In this document: in pieces, positions 15,763 through 23,880 of the stretch
How the letters are laid out: each line of letters starts with the position of its first letter
How positions within the stretch are numbered: position 1 is the stretch's first letter
Assembly: GCA_017437095.1 (NCBI GenBank)
Contig: JAFSBW010000073.1
Coordinates: 1-34,935, forward strand
Direction of reading: 5' to 3'
Origin: Oscillospiraceae bacterium
Lineage (GTDB): Bacteria > Bacillota > Clostridia > Oscillospirales > Oscillospiraceae
Length of the DNA: 34,935 nt
The notes under the pieces: generated by a model
Database searches by the model: none
What the model saw: the letters and a program-made list of their open reading frames with translations, nothing else
Told to the model about the DNA's origin: nothing
Program-made: the position numbers and the translations under genes

Positions 15763-17253
15763 TTATTTGTTTCGTTTGGTTCTTTTCAGCAAAGCCAGGA
15801 TCTCGGCTCTGCGTTTTTCCGTATTGTAGCGGCTGCTTACGCGCCAGGTCCAGTTGCCGGCAGCGGTGGCCGGCTCGTTTATGCGGCCCTGGGCATTGGT
15901 AAGCTGCAAATAATCCTGCATGGGTACCATAGCCAGGTTTGCCGGGCTTGCCATAGCAAACTCGATCACATCGTACACCCGGCTCTGCCCCGGCCGGTGG
16001 GGGCATTCCGCCCGGAAGCGCTCTGCGGCAAGGCCATTGAGGCCCTGAAGCCAGGTGCGGGTGCAGTCGGAATCGTGGGAAGCGGAATAGACCACGCAAT
16101 TGCTGTTTTTGAACATTCTGGGCAGGTTTTCGCTGTCTTCATCGTAGAAAGCGAAATGGAGCATCTTCATGCCGGGAAAGCCGGTGTCCTCCAGAAGCTC
16201 TATAACATCCTCCGTAATAAAGCCCAGATCCTCGGCGATGATCTTGGCCTTGGGGAAGGCGGCGTTCAGAGCGCGGAACAGCTGCAAGCCCGGAGCGCTG
16301 CGCCAAACGCCATTTCGGGCGGTGGCATCCCCAAAGGGGATGCTGTAGTAGCCGGCGAAGCCCCGGAAATGGTCGATGCGCAAAATATCGTACATCCCGA
16401 AGGCCTGCTTTACCCGCTTTTTCCACCAGGCAAAGCCCTGGCTTTCCATAAGCGGCCAGTTGTAGATGGGGTTGCCCCAAAGCTGACCGTCCGGCGAGAA
16501 GCCATCCGGCGGGCAGCCTGCCACAACGGTAGGCTCATAGTTTTCATCCAGCAAAAACTGCTCCGGGTCAGCCCATACATCCACGCTGTCGTGGGCTACA
16601 TAGATGGGCAGATCCCCGATGACGGAAATGCCCTTTTGGTGGGCATAGCGCCGCAGAGAATCCCACTGCTGGGCAAATTCATACTGGCACCAGCGCCAGA
16701 AGCCCAGCTCCGGCTCAAATGCCGCCTTTTGGCCCAGCGCCCGGGCGTAGCTGCGATGCTCCGCTCCCCAGGCTGTCCAGGGCCGGTAGCCGTAGCGCTC
16801 TTTCAGCGCCATAAACAGAGCATAGCTTTCGAGCCAATTTTCGTTCTTCTTTACAAAGGCCCGGTAGGCTTTGTCCGGGGTGAAGCGGCTGTAGGCCCGG
16901 CGCAAAAGGCGGCAGCGGTTTTCAAACAGCCAGCCGTAGTCTACCCGGGGGGCTTTGCGCTTATGCCCGGCAAGCTCCTTCTTAGTAAGCAGCCCCTGGG
17001 CTGCCAGCAGCTCCGGGTCGATAAAATAAGGGTTGCCCGCCAGGGCCGCCGGAGATTGATAGGGGCTGTCGCCATAGGCGGTAGGATTCAACGGCAGCAC
17101 CTGCCAGCATTTCTGGCCGGTGTCGCTGAGGAAATCCACAAAATCATAGGCTTCCGGGCCAAAAGTGCCGATGCCGTATTTTCCCGGTAAGCTGCTTACC
17201 GGCAAAATCACGCCAGCCTTATGGCGGAAGCCAAAATTCTTTCTGGGATCCAT
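15763..17253 (-). CDS. malQ: 4-alpha-glucanotransferase (amylomaltase)
   Basis: 496-residue GH77 enzyme that disproportionates maltodextrins in the cytoplasm, releasing glucose and longer glucans. Residues include LPLNPTAYGDSPYQSPAA near the N-terminus, nucleophile Asp294 in ILRIDHFRG, acid/base Glu341 in IIAEDLG and the third carboxylate in SASHDSD. The last motif is usually GTHDN, so Ser-Ala-Ser-His-Asp-Ser is a mild variation. I start at MDPRKN (17253), which has AAAGGA upstream and matches the usual length of about 500; the frame extends to 17538 but that DNA holds the promoter and the alr terminator. It is the first gene of the operon malQ-pulA-GH53-amylase. Confidence 0.95.
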   Translation of the reverse strand: MDPRKNFGFRHKAGVILPVSSLPGKYGIGTFGPEAYDFVDFLSDTGQKCWQVLPLNPTAYGDSPYQSPAALAGNPYFIDPELLAAQGLLTKKELAGHKRKAPRVDYGWLFENRCRLLRRAYSRFTPDKAYRAFVKKNENWLESYALFMALKERYGYRPWTAWGAEHRSYARALGQKAAFEPELGFWRWCQYEFAQQWDSLRRYAHQKGISVIGDLPIYVAHDSVDVWADPEQFLLDENYEPTVVAGCPPDGFSPDGQLWGNPIYNWPLMESQGFAWWKKRVKQAFGMYDILRIDHFRGFAGYYSIPFGDATARNGVWRSAPGLQLFRALNAAFPKAKIIAEDLGFITEDVIELLEDTGFPGMKMLHFAFYDEDSENLPRMFKNSNCVVYSASHDSDCTRTWLQGLNGLAAERFRAECPHRPGQSRVYDVIEFAMASPANLAMVPMQDYLQLTNAQGRINEPATAAGNWTWRVSSRYNTEKRRAEILALLKRTKRNK

Positions 17254-17296
17254 AAAATCATCCTTTCTTTCCAAACGAAGATTTATCCCACCACAT

Positions 17297-17325
17297 AATT
17301 TACCACAAGCTGCCAGCAATTTCAA
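17297..17325 (-). promoter_or_regulatory. malQ operon promoter
   Basis: Minus strand: -35 TTGAAA (17320-17325), 17-bp spacer, -10 TAAATT (17297-17302), about 40 nt before the malQ ATG. A GAAAATG/CATTTTC palindrome lies just upstream at 17350-17365 and might bind a regulator. Confidence 0.7.
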
Positions 17326-17410
17326 CAGAAAAAGCAGACATTTTGTTCTGAAAATGCACATTTTCGTCAGCGCCCCTTGGTTTCCTATGGGCAAAAGCCC
17401 CTTAGATAAA

Positions 17411-17440
17411 GAAAATCCCAGCCGCTTTACGCGGCTGGGA
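17411..17440 (-). terminator. Rho-independent terminator of alr
   Basis: TCCCAGCCGC and GCGGCTGGGA form a perfect 10-bp stem with a 5-nt loop, 16 bp after the alr stop. On the minus strand it is followed by TTTTC and further T-rich sequence. Confidence 0.85.
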
Positions 17441-17456
17441 CGGTTTATTTTGGGCG

Positions 17457-18611
17457 TTACTCCAGCAGATAATGCACACTGTGGGTAGTATGGCCGCCCC
17501 GGCGGTAGAGCCTGGGCACCCGGCGGCTGATGCCGCAAACAAATTCGTAATTAAAGCTGCCGGCAGCTTCGGCAATGGCTTCCATAGTAATGGTATGCTG
17601 GCCCTGGCTGCCAATAAGCACCACCTTGTCCCCCGGCGCTACCCCGGGAATGTCGGTAGCATCCACCATAAGCTGATCCATGCAAATACGGCCCAGAATG
17701 GGGGCTTTTTGCCCACGGATCAAAACATAAAACCGGCCGGATAGGCTTCTGCGGTAGCCGTCGGCATAGCCAACGGGGACCGTAGCTACCACGGTTTCCC
17801 GTTCGGTTACAAAAGTGCCGCCGTAGCTGATGGGGCTGCCTGCCGGCAGGGTCTTTACATGGGTGACCCGGCTATGCCAGTCCAGCGCGGGGGTCAGCTC
17901 CAGCAGAGCAGGGTCTACCTCTGCCGAAGGGTACAGGCCGTAGGTAACGATGCCGGAGCGCACCATATCGTAATGGTGGCCAAAATTCATAATGCCGGCG
18001 GAATTGTCCATATGCTTCAGCGGGATCTGCACCCCCAGCTCCTGCAGCCATTGGGCAAAGCGGTCAAACAGCGCAGCCTGGGCCTGGGCGGCGCGGAGGT
18101 CTTCGCAATCGGCGGTAGCAAAATGGCTGAAAAGGCCCTCCGCCTGCAAACCCGGCAGCCGGGCCAGCTTAGCCGCCAGCTGGGCGTTTTCATAGGTGGG
18201 CTGAAAGCCGATGCGGCCCATGCCCGTATCCACGGCAATGTGGAAAGGCGCCTGCATACCCAGCTGCTGGGCAGCCTGGCTCAAAAGCAGAGCATCCTCT
18301 TCCCGGAAGATGGCCGGGCGAATGCCCAGGGGGATGGCCTGGGAAAATGCCGACGGCGGTGTATGGCCCAGGATCAATATGGGGTTTTGGATATCATGCT
18401 GGCGCAGCTCCAAAGCCTCCAGCATGGAGCTTACCCCAAAAAAGGCGCACCGATCCTGCAAGGCTCTGGCTACCTCCACAGCGCCATGGCCGTAGGCATC
18501 CGCCTTTACGATGGCCATTACCGGCTTGCCCGCCTTGGCCGCCACCGCCTGAAAATTGGCCTCCACCGCGTCCAGGTCTATTTTTACATAGGTGTTGTCA
18601 AAATTGATCAT
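17457..18611 (-). CDS. alr: Alanine racemase
   Basis: 384-residue PLP enzyme that interconverts L- and D-alanine for peptidoglycan. The PLP lysine is Lys36 in AIVKADAYGHG, and the catalytic tyrosine is Tyr263 in SPISYGGTF; RICMDQLMVD is the conserved C-terminal motif. Length is normal. TAAGGA lies about 9 nt upstream. It is a single-gene unit with its own perfect promoter and terminator, functionally unrelated to the sugar genes around it. Confidence 0.97.
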   Translation of the reverse strand: MINFDNTYVKIDLDAVEANFQAVAAKAGKPVMAIVKADAYGHGAVEVARALQDRCAFFGVSSMLEALELRQHDIQNPILILGHTPPSAFSQAIPLGIRPAIFREEDALLLSQAAQQLGMQAPFHIAVDTGMGRIGFQPTYENAQLAAKLARLPGLQAEGLFSHFATADCEDLRAAQAQAALFDRFAQWLQELGVQIPLKHMDNSAGIMNFGHHYDMVRSGIVTYGLYPSAEVDPALLELTPALDWHSRVTHVKTLPAGSPISYGGTFVTERETVVATVPVGYADGYRRSLSGRFYVLIRGQKAPILGRICMDQLMVDATDIPGVAPGDKVVLIGSQGQHTITMEAIAEAAGSFNYEFVCGISRRVPRLYRRGGHTTHSVHYLLE

Positions 18612-18640
18612 TGTTACACATCCTTACGGATAATGCTATG

Positions 18641-18669
18641 ATTATACCATGCCTTGCGGCAAATGTCAA
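18641..18669 (-). promoter_or_regulatory. Perfect consensus promoter of alr
   Basis: Minus strand: TTGACA (18664-18669), 17 bp, TATAAT (18641-18646), with TGG before the -10. The -35 box begins inside the T-tract of the preceding terminator. Confidence 0.92.
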
Positions 18670-18698
18670 AAAACAAAAGGGGCGGCACAGGCCGCCCC
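18668..18698 (-). terminator. Rho-independent terminator of the transketolase genes
   Basis: GGGGCGGC and GCCGCCCC (79-86 and 91-98 of the 18600s) pair perfectly around a 4-nt loop; on the minus strand the tract TTTTGTTTTTTG follows directly. It lies 8 bp after the transketolase stop and runs into the alr -35 box. Confidence 0.9.
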
Positions 18699-18705
18699 AG
18701 CATAT

Positions 18706-19644
18706 TTACTTGCAGAAATCTACAGCCACTTCTACGATATGCTCCGCGCACAGGCCGAAGGCCTTCAGCACCTCGTAGGCAGGGCCGGAGAAGCCGAACT
18801 CGTCGTTCACGCCGATGCGGCGCACGGGGGTGGGGCAGTTTTCGCTCAGGTAGCTGCACACAGCCTCGCCCAGGCCGCCGATGACGGAATGCTCCTCGCA
18901 GGTAATGATCTTGCCGCACTCCTTGGCGGCAGCCAGCACCAGCTCTTCGTCGATGGGCTTTACGGTAGACATATTGATGATGCGGGCGTTGATGCCCAGC
19001 TCAGCCAGCTTTTCGCCGGCCTGCACGGCCTCGTAAACCATCAGGCCGTTGGCGATGATGGCCACATCGCTGCCCTGGCGCATAACCTCGCCCTTGCCGA
19101 TGGTAAAGGAGAAGCCTTCCTCATGGAATACCGGCACAGCCAGGCGGCCAAAGCGCAGGTAAACCGGGCCTTCGTATTCGTAAGCAGCCTTAACGGCGGC
19201 TTCTGCTTCTACGGCGTCCGCGGGGCAGATGATGGTCATGCCGGGGATGGAGCGCATCAGGGCAAAATCCTCGCAGCACTGGTGGCTGGCGCCGTCCTCA
19301 CCTACGGAAAGGCCGCCGTGGGTAGCGCCGATCTTTACATTCAGGTGGGGGTAGCCAATGGAGTTGCGGATCTGCTCGTAAGCCCGGCCGCTGGCAAACA
19401 TGGCGAAGCTGGAAGCAAAGGGCACAAAGCCGCAGGTAGAAAGGCCCGCTGCCATGCACATCATATCCGCTTCGGCGATGCCTGCGTTAAAATGGCGCTC
19501 AGGAAACTCCTTGCCGAACATGCCGGTCTTGGTAGAGCCGGCCAGGTCAGCATCCAGAACTACGATATTATCATGGGCCTTGCCCAGCTCGACCAGCGCT
19601 TTGCCGTAACCGTCCCGGGTAGCAAGCTTTTTTACTTCTGCCAT
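18706..19644 (-). CDS. Transketolase, C-terminal subunit
   Basis: 312-residue half of a split transketolase, holding the pyrimidine-binding and C-terminal domains. HFNAGIAEADMMCMAAGL carries the conserved catalytic glutamate (Glu58) that activates thiamine diphosphate; GEDGASHQ and PGMTIICPAD are further family motifs. It starts at MAEVKK (19644), one base beyond the stop of the N-terminal subunit gene, so the two halves are translationally coupled and should assemble as an alpha2beta2 enzyme. It moves two-carbon units in the non-oxidative pentose phosphate pathway, linking sugar intake to pentose and aromatic synthesis. Split transketolases are common in Clostridia. Confidence 0.95.
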   Translation of the reverse strand: MAEVKKLATRDGYGKALVELGKAHDNIVVLDADLAGSTKTGMFGKEFPERHFNAGIAEADMMCMAAGLSTCGFVPFASSFAMFASGRAYEQIRNSIGYPHLNVKIGATHGGLSVGEDGASHQCCEDFALMRSIPGMTIICPADAVEAEAAVKAAYEYEGPVYLRFGRLAVPVFHEEGFSFTIGKGEVMRQGSDVAIIANGLMVYEAVQAGEKLAELGINARIINMSTVKPIDEELVLAAAKECGKIITCEEHSVIGGLGEAVCSYLSENCPTPVRRIGVNDEFGFSGPAYEVLKAFGLCAEHIVEVAVDFCK

Positions 19645-19645
19645 A

Positions 19646-20491
19646 TTACTTGCCCTCCAGTTCCGTAAGGATCGCCTGCAGCTCTGCCATGGCGATCTCG
19701 TATTGCGCATCGTTGGTGGCCTTGCCGTGCCAGCCGGCGTTGTTTTCCATAAAGGAAACGTCCTTGCCCTTAACGGTCTTCATAACAATGGCGCTGGGCT
19801 TGCCCTTAACGGTCTTAGCATGGGCCAGGGCGGCTTCGATCTCGTTAAAATCGTTGCCGTTGATCACCTGCACATCAAAGCCGAAGGCTTCCAGCTTGCT
19901 GTCGATGGGGTAAGGGCTCATGACCTTGGCGATATCGCCGTCGATCTGCAGGCCGTTGTTGTCAACGATGACGCAGAGGTTATCCAAGCCATAGTGGGCT
20001 GCGGACATGCAGGCTTCCCATACCTGGCCTTCCTGGATCTCGCCGTCGCCCAAAAGGGTATATACCCGGTAGTCGGCCTTTTTGACCTTGCCGCCGATGG
20101 CCATGCCTACAGCCACGGAAATGCCCTGGCCCAGGCTGCCGGTGGACATATCTACGCCGGGAACGGTATGCATATTGGGGTGGCCCTGCAGGTAGCTGCC
20201 TACCTTACGCAGAGTGGTCAGATCCTCCCAGGGGAAGAAGCCCCGAAGCGCCAGAGCGCTGTACAGACCCGGGGCGGTATGGCCCTTGGAAAGCACGAAA
20301 CGGTCACGGCCTTCCCACTTGGGCTCTTCCGGCCGGACATTCAGCTCTTTAAAATAGAGATAGGTAAACAGCTCCGCAGCGGACATACTGCCGCCGGGGT
20401 GGCCGCATTTTGCGCTGTGGGTGCTGCTGATGATGCCCATACGCACCTTGCAGGCGAGGATCTTCAGTTCGTTGAGTTCTGCGGGGGTCAT
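19646..20491 (-). CDS. Transketolase, N-terminal subunit
   Basis: 281-residue thiamine-diphosphate-binding half of the split transketolase. KCGHPGGSMSAAE (29-40) contacts the cofactor, and the GDG...NN motif (LLGDGEIQEGQVWEA through VIVDNNG) binds diphosphate and magnesium. AAGGAGG lies 7 nt upstream of the ATG. It is the first gene of a two-gene operon with its own promoter and terminator. Confidence 0.96.
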   Translation of the reverse strand: MTPAELNELKILACKVRMGIISSTHSAKCGHPGGSMSAAELFTYLYFKELNVRPEEPKWEGRDRFVLSKGHTAPGLYSALALRGFFPWEDLTTLRKVGSYLQGHPNMHTVPGVDMSTGSLGQGISVAVGMAIGGKVKKADYRVYTLLGDGEIQEGQVWEACMSAAHYGLDNLCVIVDNNGLQIDGDIAKVMSPYPIDSKLEAFGFDVQVINGNDFNEIEAALAHAKTVKGKPSAIVMKTVKGKDVSFMENNAGWHGKATNDAQYEIAMAELQAILTELEGK

Positions 20492-20532
20492 AAACTTGCC
20501 TCCTTAGGCTTGCTTGTAAGCCATAATGTTCA

Positions 20533-20566
20533 AGTATATACTATCATCATTCGCAGCAAGTTTCAA
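20533..20566 (-). promoter_or_regulatory. Promoter of the transketolase operon
   Basis: Minus strand: -35 TTGAAA (20561-20566), 17 bp, -10 TAGTAT (20538-20543). An alternative -10, TATACT (20533-20538), lies 5 bp downstream with less ideal spacing. Confidence 0.65.
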
Positions 20567-20620
20567 CCCATTTTTCAGCCAAATTCAACAAGATATTTTG
20601 GCCTGCTTTGTGAGTTTTGC

Positions 20621-21571
20621 TTACTGCTCGCCGCAGCTATCCAGCACCAGCTTGAAAGCGCCGTAGCTTCCGGCATCGTTGCCCAGCTTGGCCAGGGCGA
20701 AGCGGGTGGCCTTGCAGGCGTGGAAAGCGTATTTTTGGAAGGCCTTGACCGCGCCCTCCAGCAGGGGCTGGCCAGCCTTGCTCACGCCGCCGCCCAGCAC
20801 GATGACCTCGGGGTCAGTGACGCAGCAAAGGGTAGCGAGGAAACGGCCCAGATAGTCAAAGTAAATATTCAGGGTATTGTTGGCGCCGGTATCGCCCTGG
20901 GCTGCCAGATCGAAAATGTCTTTGCTGGTAAAGTTGGGAATGTCGCGCAGGCGGCTGATATCCCGGGTGCGCATGAGCATGTTCTTGGCGATGTTGACTA
21001 CGCCGGTGGCGGAGCAGTACTGTTCCACGCAGCCGTGGTTTCCGCAGCCGCAGGCGGCGGTTTCCTCGGGGTTGACGCAGATGTGGCCGATCTCGCCGCC
21101 GGCGCCGTGGGTGCCGTGGATCAGCTTGCCGCCGACGATGATGCCGCCGCCCACGCCCGTACCCAGGGTGACCATGATCATATCCCGGCAGCCCTCGCCG
21201 CCGCCTTTCCAGCATTCGCCCAGGGCAGCCACATTGGCATCGTTGCCGGCCTTGACCTTCAGGCCCGTCAGCGCGCCCAGGGTGGCTTCCATGTCGGTAA
21301 CCCCCCAGCCCAGGTTTACGCAGCCGTTGACTACGCCCTTTTCGTCCACAGGGCCGGGTACGCCTACGCCAATGCCCAGGATCTCGCTGCGGGAAATGCC
21401 GTTTTGGGCCATATAGTCTTCAATAGAAGCGGCAATATCCGGCAGGATCGCCTGGCCGCCGTTTTGGGTGCGGGTAGGGATCTCCCAGGCCGCGATCTTA
21501 TCTCCGTAATGGCTGAAAAAAGCCAGCTTTACCGTAGTGCCGCCAATGTCGATGCCAAAACCGTATTTCAT
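20621..21571 (-). CDS. glk: ROK-family glucokinase
   Basis: 316-residue sugar kinase. The phosphate-binding motif GIDIGGTTVKLAFF is at the N-terminus, EIGHICVNPEE follows in the middle, and the ROK zinc motif CGCGNHGCVEQYC (HxCxxxGCxxxxC type) is intact. These features fit a ROK glucokinase, which phosphorylates cytoplasmic glucose made by MalQ. Start at MKYGFGIDIGG, with AGGAGGAC upstream; the frame continues upstream through a repeat element that is not coding. It is transcribed divergently from pgi, the next enzyme in the pathway. Specificity for glucose is inferred from context. Confidence 0.92.
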   Translation of the reverse strand: MKYGFGIDIGGTTVKLAFFSHYGDKIAAWEIPTRTQNGGQAILPDIAASIEDYMAQNGISRSEILGIGVGVPGPVDEKGVVNGCVNLGWGVTDMEATLGALTGLKVKAGNDANVAALGECWKGGGEGCRDMIMVTLGTGVGGGIIVGGKLIHGTHGAGGEIGHICVNPEETAACGCGNHGCVEQYCSATGVVNIAKNMLMRTRDISRLRDIPNFTSKDIFDLAAQGDTGANNTLNIYFDYLGRFLATLCCVTDPEVIVLGGGVSKAGQPLLEGAVKAFQKYAFHACKATRFALAKLGNDAGSYGAFKLVLDSCGEQ

Positions 21572-21604
21572 AGTATGTCCTCCTAGTTGTGGAATATATA
21601 AAAG

Positions 21605-21682
21605 GTAGGGCGGGGGCTTGCCCCCGCCGGGCAGGATGATAGCCATCGGTAGCCATTCGGCGGGAGCAAGCCCCCGCCCTAC
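21605..21682. repeat. 78-bp GC-rich inverted-repeat element
   Basis: Terminal arms GTAGGGCGGGGGCTTGC (21605-21621) and its exact reverse complement (21666-21682), 17 bp each. The left arm can also fold on itself (GGCGGGGGC/GCCCCCGCC, 21609-21628). The centre carries the AGCCATTCGG motif (21651-21660). It lies in the 5' leader of glk, starting where transcription is predicted to begin. No transposase; a MITE-like or REP-like element. Confidence 0.8.
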
Positions 21683-21689
21683 GGTTTCT

Positions 21690-21719
21690 ATTATACAGCC
21701 TGTACAAGAAAAATGCCAG
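21690..21719 (-). promoter_or_regulatory. glk promoter
   Basis: Minus strand: -10 TATAAT (21690-21695) with -35 CTGGCA (21714-21719) at 18 bp. Transcription should start near 21683, at the edge of the inverted-repeat element. Confidence 0.65.
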
Positions 21720-21723
21720 TACC

Positions 21724-21786
21724 TTAGGGAAAAAGTGTGAAACTTTTCCTAAAACACTTGCGTTTACGGCGAATTTGCGTTAACAT
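21724..21786 (+). promoter_or_regulatory. pgi promoter with upstream palindrome
   Basis: -35 TTGCGT (21758-21763), 17 bp, -10 TAACAT (21781-21786). Just upstream, 21724-21752 forms an imperfect palindrome (AGGGAAAAAGT facing AACTTTTCCT) that could be an operator between the divergent glk and pgi promoters. The -35 match is only moderate. Confidence 0.5.
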
Positions 21787-21828
21787 ATAGGTAGCGAAAT
21801 TATAAACCGCGAAAGGATGGAACTACCT

Positions 21829-23133
21829 ATGATCAAAGTAGACATTTCCAATGTATGGGGCGATATCTCCCTGCCCGACCTTCTGGCCGTGGAAAAGGAA
21901 GTTTTCGCCGCCCACCAGACCCTTACCGAGCGCACCGGCCCCGGCAACGATTTTCTGGGCTGGCTGGATCTGCCCGTTGAGGAGCCCACTGATGAGATCA
22001 TCCGCATCCGCGCCGCTGCTGAGCGCATTCGGGAAAGCTCCGATGTGTTCGTAGTTATCGGCATCGGCGGCAGCTACCTTGGCCCCCGGGCCGCCATTGA
22101 GCTGCTTCAGGGCTGCAACCACAATATTGGCAAGGGCAAGGGCAACCCCCAGATCTTCTTTGCCGGCAACGGCCTTTCTACCCGGGCCTGGAACGAGCTG
22201 GTACGGCTGCTGGAGGGCAAGGATTTCTCCATTGCCATCATCTCCAAATCCGGCACTACCACCGAGCCCGCCATTGCTACCCGGGCTCTGCGCTGGATGC
22301 TTGAGCGCAAATACGGCACCGACGGCGCCAGAAAGCGCACCTACGCCATTACTGACCCCTGCAAGGGCGCCCTTCGCCAGATGGCCGAGGAAGAGGGCTG
22401 GGAAACCTTCGTAATTCCTCCCGATGTTGGCGGCCGCTACAGTGTGCTTACCGCCGTTGGCCTTCTGCCCATGGCTGTAGCCGGTATCGATCCTATGGAT
22501 GTTATGGCCGGCGCTGTGGAAGCCAAGAAGGCTTACGACCTGCGCTCCTTTGAAAACCCCGTTTGGCTGTATGCCGGTATCCGGAACCTGCTGTACCGCA
22601 AGGGCAAGGCCATTGAGCTGTTTGAAAGCTTTGAGCCTGGCTTTAAGATGCTGGGCGGCTGGTGGCAGCAGCTCTTCGGCGAGAGCGAAGGCAAGGACGG
22701 CAAGGGCATCTTCCCCGTAACCGCTGAGTTTACCGCCGATCTGCACTCCCTGGGCCAGATGATCCAGCAGGGCGAGCGCAACATTTTCGAGACTATGGTG
22801 CGCTTCGATCCCCCCGAGAAGCAGTATGTAGTAGGCAGCGATGCCAAGAACCTGGACGGCCTGAACTACCTGGCGGGCAAGACCCTTGATTTTGTAGACG
22901 AAAAGGCCTATCTTGGCACTCTGGCCGCCCATGTGGACGGCGGCGTTCCCGTGATCACCATGGATGTGGGCGAGCTGAACGAGAAGAAGCTGGGCGAGCT
23001 GTTCTACTTCCTGGAGCTCAGCTGCGGCGTATCCGCATATATGCTGGGTGTTAACCCCTTCAACCAGCCCGGCGTAGAATTCTACAAGCGCAATATGTTC
23101 CAGCTTCTGGGCAAGCCCGGCTACGAAGCGTAA
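21829..23133 (+). CDS. pgi: Glucose-6-phosphate isomerase
   Basis: 434-residue glycolytic enzyme converting glucose-6-phosphate to fructose-6-phosphate. GIGGSYLGPRAA (78-89) and SKSGTTTEPAIA (139-150) form the sugar-phosphate site, and YSVLTAVGLLP is the PGI signature. Length fits the short Bacillus-type enzyme. I prefer the ATG at 21829 (MIKVDISN), because AAAGGA lies 11 nt upstream; the in-frame ATG at 21817 overlaps that site. Placed beside glk, it completes the route from imported maltodextrin to glycolysis. Confidence 0.96.
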   Translation: MIKVDISNVWGDISLPDLLAVEKEVFAAHQTLTERTGPGNDFLGWLDLPVEEPTDEIIRIRAAAERIRESSDVFVVIGIGGSYLGPRAAIELLQGCNHNIGKGKGNPQIFFAGNGLSTRAWNELVRLLEGKDFSIAIISKSGTTTEPAIATRALRWMLERKYGTDGARKRTYAITDPCKGALRQMAEEEGWETFVIPPDVGGRYSVLTAVGLLPMAVAGIDPMDVMAGAVEAKKAYDLRSFENPVWLYAGIRNLLYRKGKAIELFESFEPGFKMLGGWWQQLFGESEGKDGKGIFPVTAEFTADLHSLGQMIQQGERNIFETMVRFDPPEKQYVVGSDAKNLDGLNYLAGKTLDFVDEKAYLGTLAAHVDGGVPVITMDVGELNEKKLGELFYFLELSCGVSAYMLGVNPFNQPGVEFYKRNMFQLLGKPGYEA

Positions 23134-23177
23134 GCGGATATAACGGCAACAAATCTCTATTACCGGAAAAATAGTAG

Positions 23178-23206
23178 TTGCAAAATCCTGCGATAGCTGG
23201 TAAAAT
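23178..23206 (+). promoter_or_regulatory. Promoter of the small P-loop gene
   Basis: -35 TTGCAA (23178-23183), 17 bp, -10 TAAAAT (23201-23206); about 35 nt of leader with AAGGAGGA 7 nt before the ATG. The gene is thus an independent unit even though it follows pgi. Confidence 0.78.
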
Positions 23207-23247
23207 ACCCATAAGCCACATTTGGCAGAGCAAAGGAGGACATTCCG

Positions 23248-23655
23248 ATGATTCATTTGATTATGGGCCTGAAGGGCTCCGGCAAGACCAAGAAGCTGCT
23301 TGCCTCTATTTCCGACGCAGTTGCCACCTCCAAGGGCAGCGTTGTTTGCATCGAGTACGGTGCAGATCTTACTTACGGCCTGTCTCACAAGGTTCGCCTT
23401 GTCAACTCCAAGGAGTACGGCATTTCCAACGCCGATATGCTCAAGGGCTTTGTTAGCGGCCTGCACGCCGGTAACTATGACATTACCCATGTGTACGTAG
23501 ACAACCTGTACAAGACCATTGGCAACGACAAGGCCGCCGGTGAAGATTTCATTCTCTGGGCTGCTGATTTTGCCAAGGCCAACGATATGGAGATCACCAT
23601 TTCCGTATCTCAGGATCCCGCCGAAGTCAGCGACGCTGTTAAGGCTTTTCTGTAA
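23248..23655 (+). CDS. Small P-loop NTP-binding protein of unknown role
   Basis: 135-residue soluble protein beginning MIHLIMGLKGSGKTKKL. Walker A GLKGSGKT is at 7-14, and HVYVDN (81-86) looks like a Walker B strand ending in aspartate. The fold would be a minimal RecA/thymidine-kinase-like P-loop domain; there is no substrate-lid cysteine cluster as in thymidine kinase. It has a good promoter, a very strong ribosome binding site and its own terminator, suggesting high constitutive expression. I do not recognise a characterised family. Neighbours give no clue beyond lying next to pgi. Confidence 0.88.
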   Translation: MIHLIMGLKGSGKTKKLLASISDAVATSKGSVVCIEYGADLTYGLSHKVRLVNSKEYGISNADMLKGFVSGLHAGNYDITHVYVDNLYKTIGNDKAAGEDFILWAADFAKANDMEITISVSQDPAEVSDAVKAFL

Positions 23656-23666
23656 GGCATAATCGC

Positions 23667-23708
23667 AAGATCCCCTCCGGAAAACCCGGAGGGGATCTTT
23701 TATTTTAT
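23667..23708 (+). terminator. Rho-independent terminator of the P-loop gene
   Basis: AAGATCCCCTCCGG pairs with CCGGAGGGGATCTT (14 bp, loop AAAAC, 23667-23699), followed by the T-rich tract TTTTATTTTATTG. It begins 11 bp after the stop. Confidence 0.95.
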
Positions 23709-23796
23709 TGAAGCGTGAATAGTGAAGCGGACCGTAGGGCGGCCGCTTGCTGCCGCCGTTACCCCAGCTTTTGTGTTAGCGAGGAGTGAAAAGCGA

Positions 23797-23872
23797 AGAG
23801 TGAAGAGTTGAGAGTGGAGAGTGGAGATATTTGCTATCTCAACTCTTCAATCTCCAATCTTCAATCTTACAC
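23797..23872. repeat. GAAGATTGAAGAT palindromic repeat, copy 2
   Basis: TGAAGAGTTGAGA (23801-23813) pairs perfectly with TCTCAACTCTTCA (23837-23849), with an inner GAGATA/TATCTC hairpin (23824-23840). The 3' part (TCAATCTCCAATCTTCAATCTTA) matches copies 1 and 3. It lies in the convergent gap between the P-loop gene and the C39 peptidase gene. Confidence 0.65.
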
Positions 23873-23880
23873 CTTATATC

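Noticed and set aside
17350-17365. GAAAATG/CATTTTC palindrome upstream of malQ, and TTTCGT/ACGAAA at 4155-4168, as LacI/MalR operators
   Set aside because: The two sites do not share a consensus and lack the central CG usual for LacI-family sites. With no regulator in the window they could be chance palindromes.
17254-17538. Upstream extension of the malQ frame
   Set aside because: It would run through the malQ promoter and the alr terminator; the start at 17253 has a ribosome binding site and gives the normal family length.
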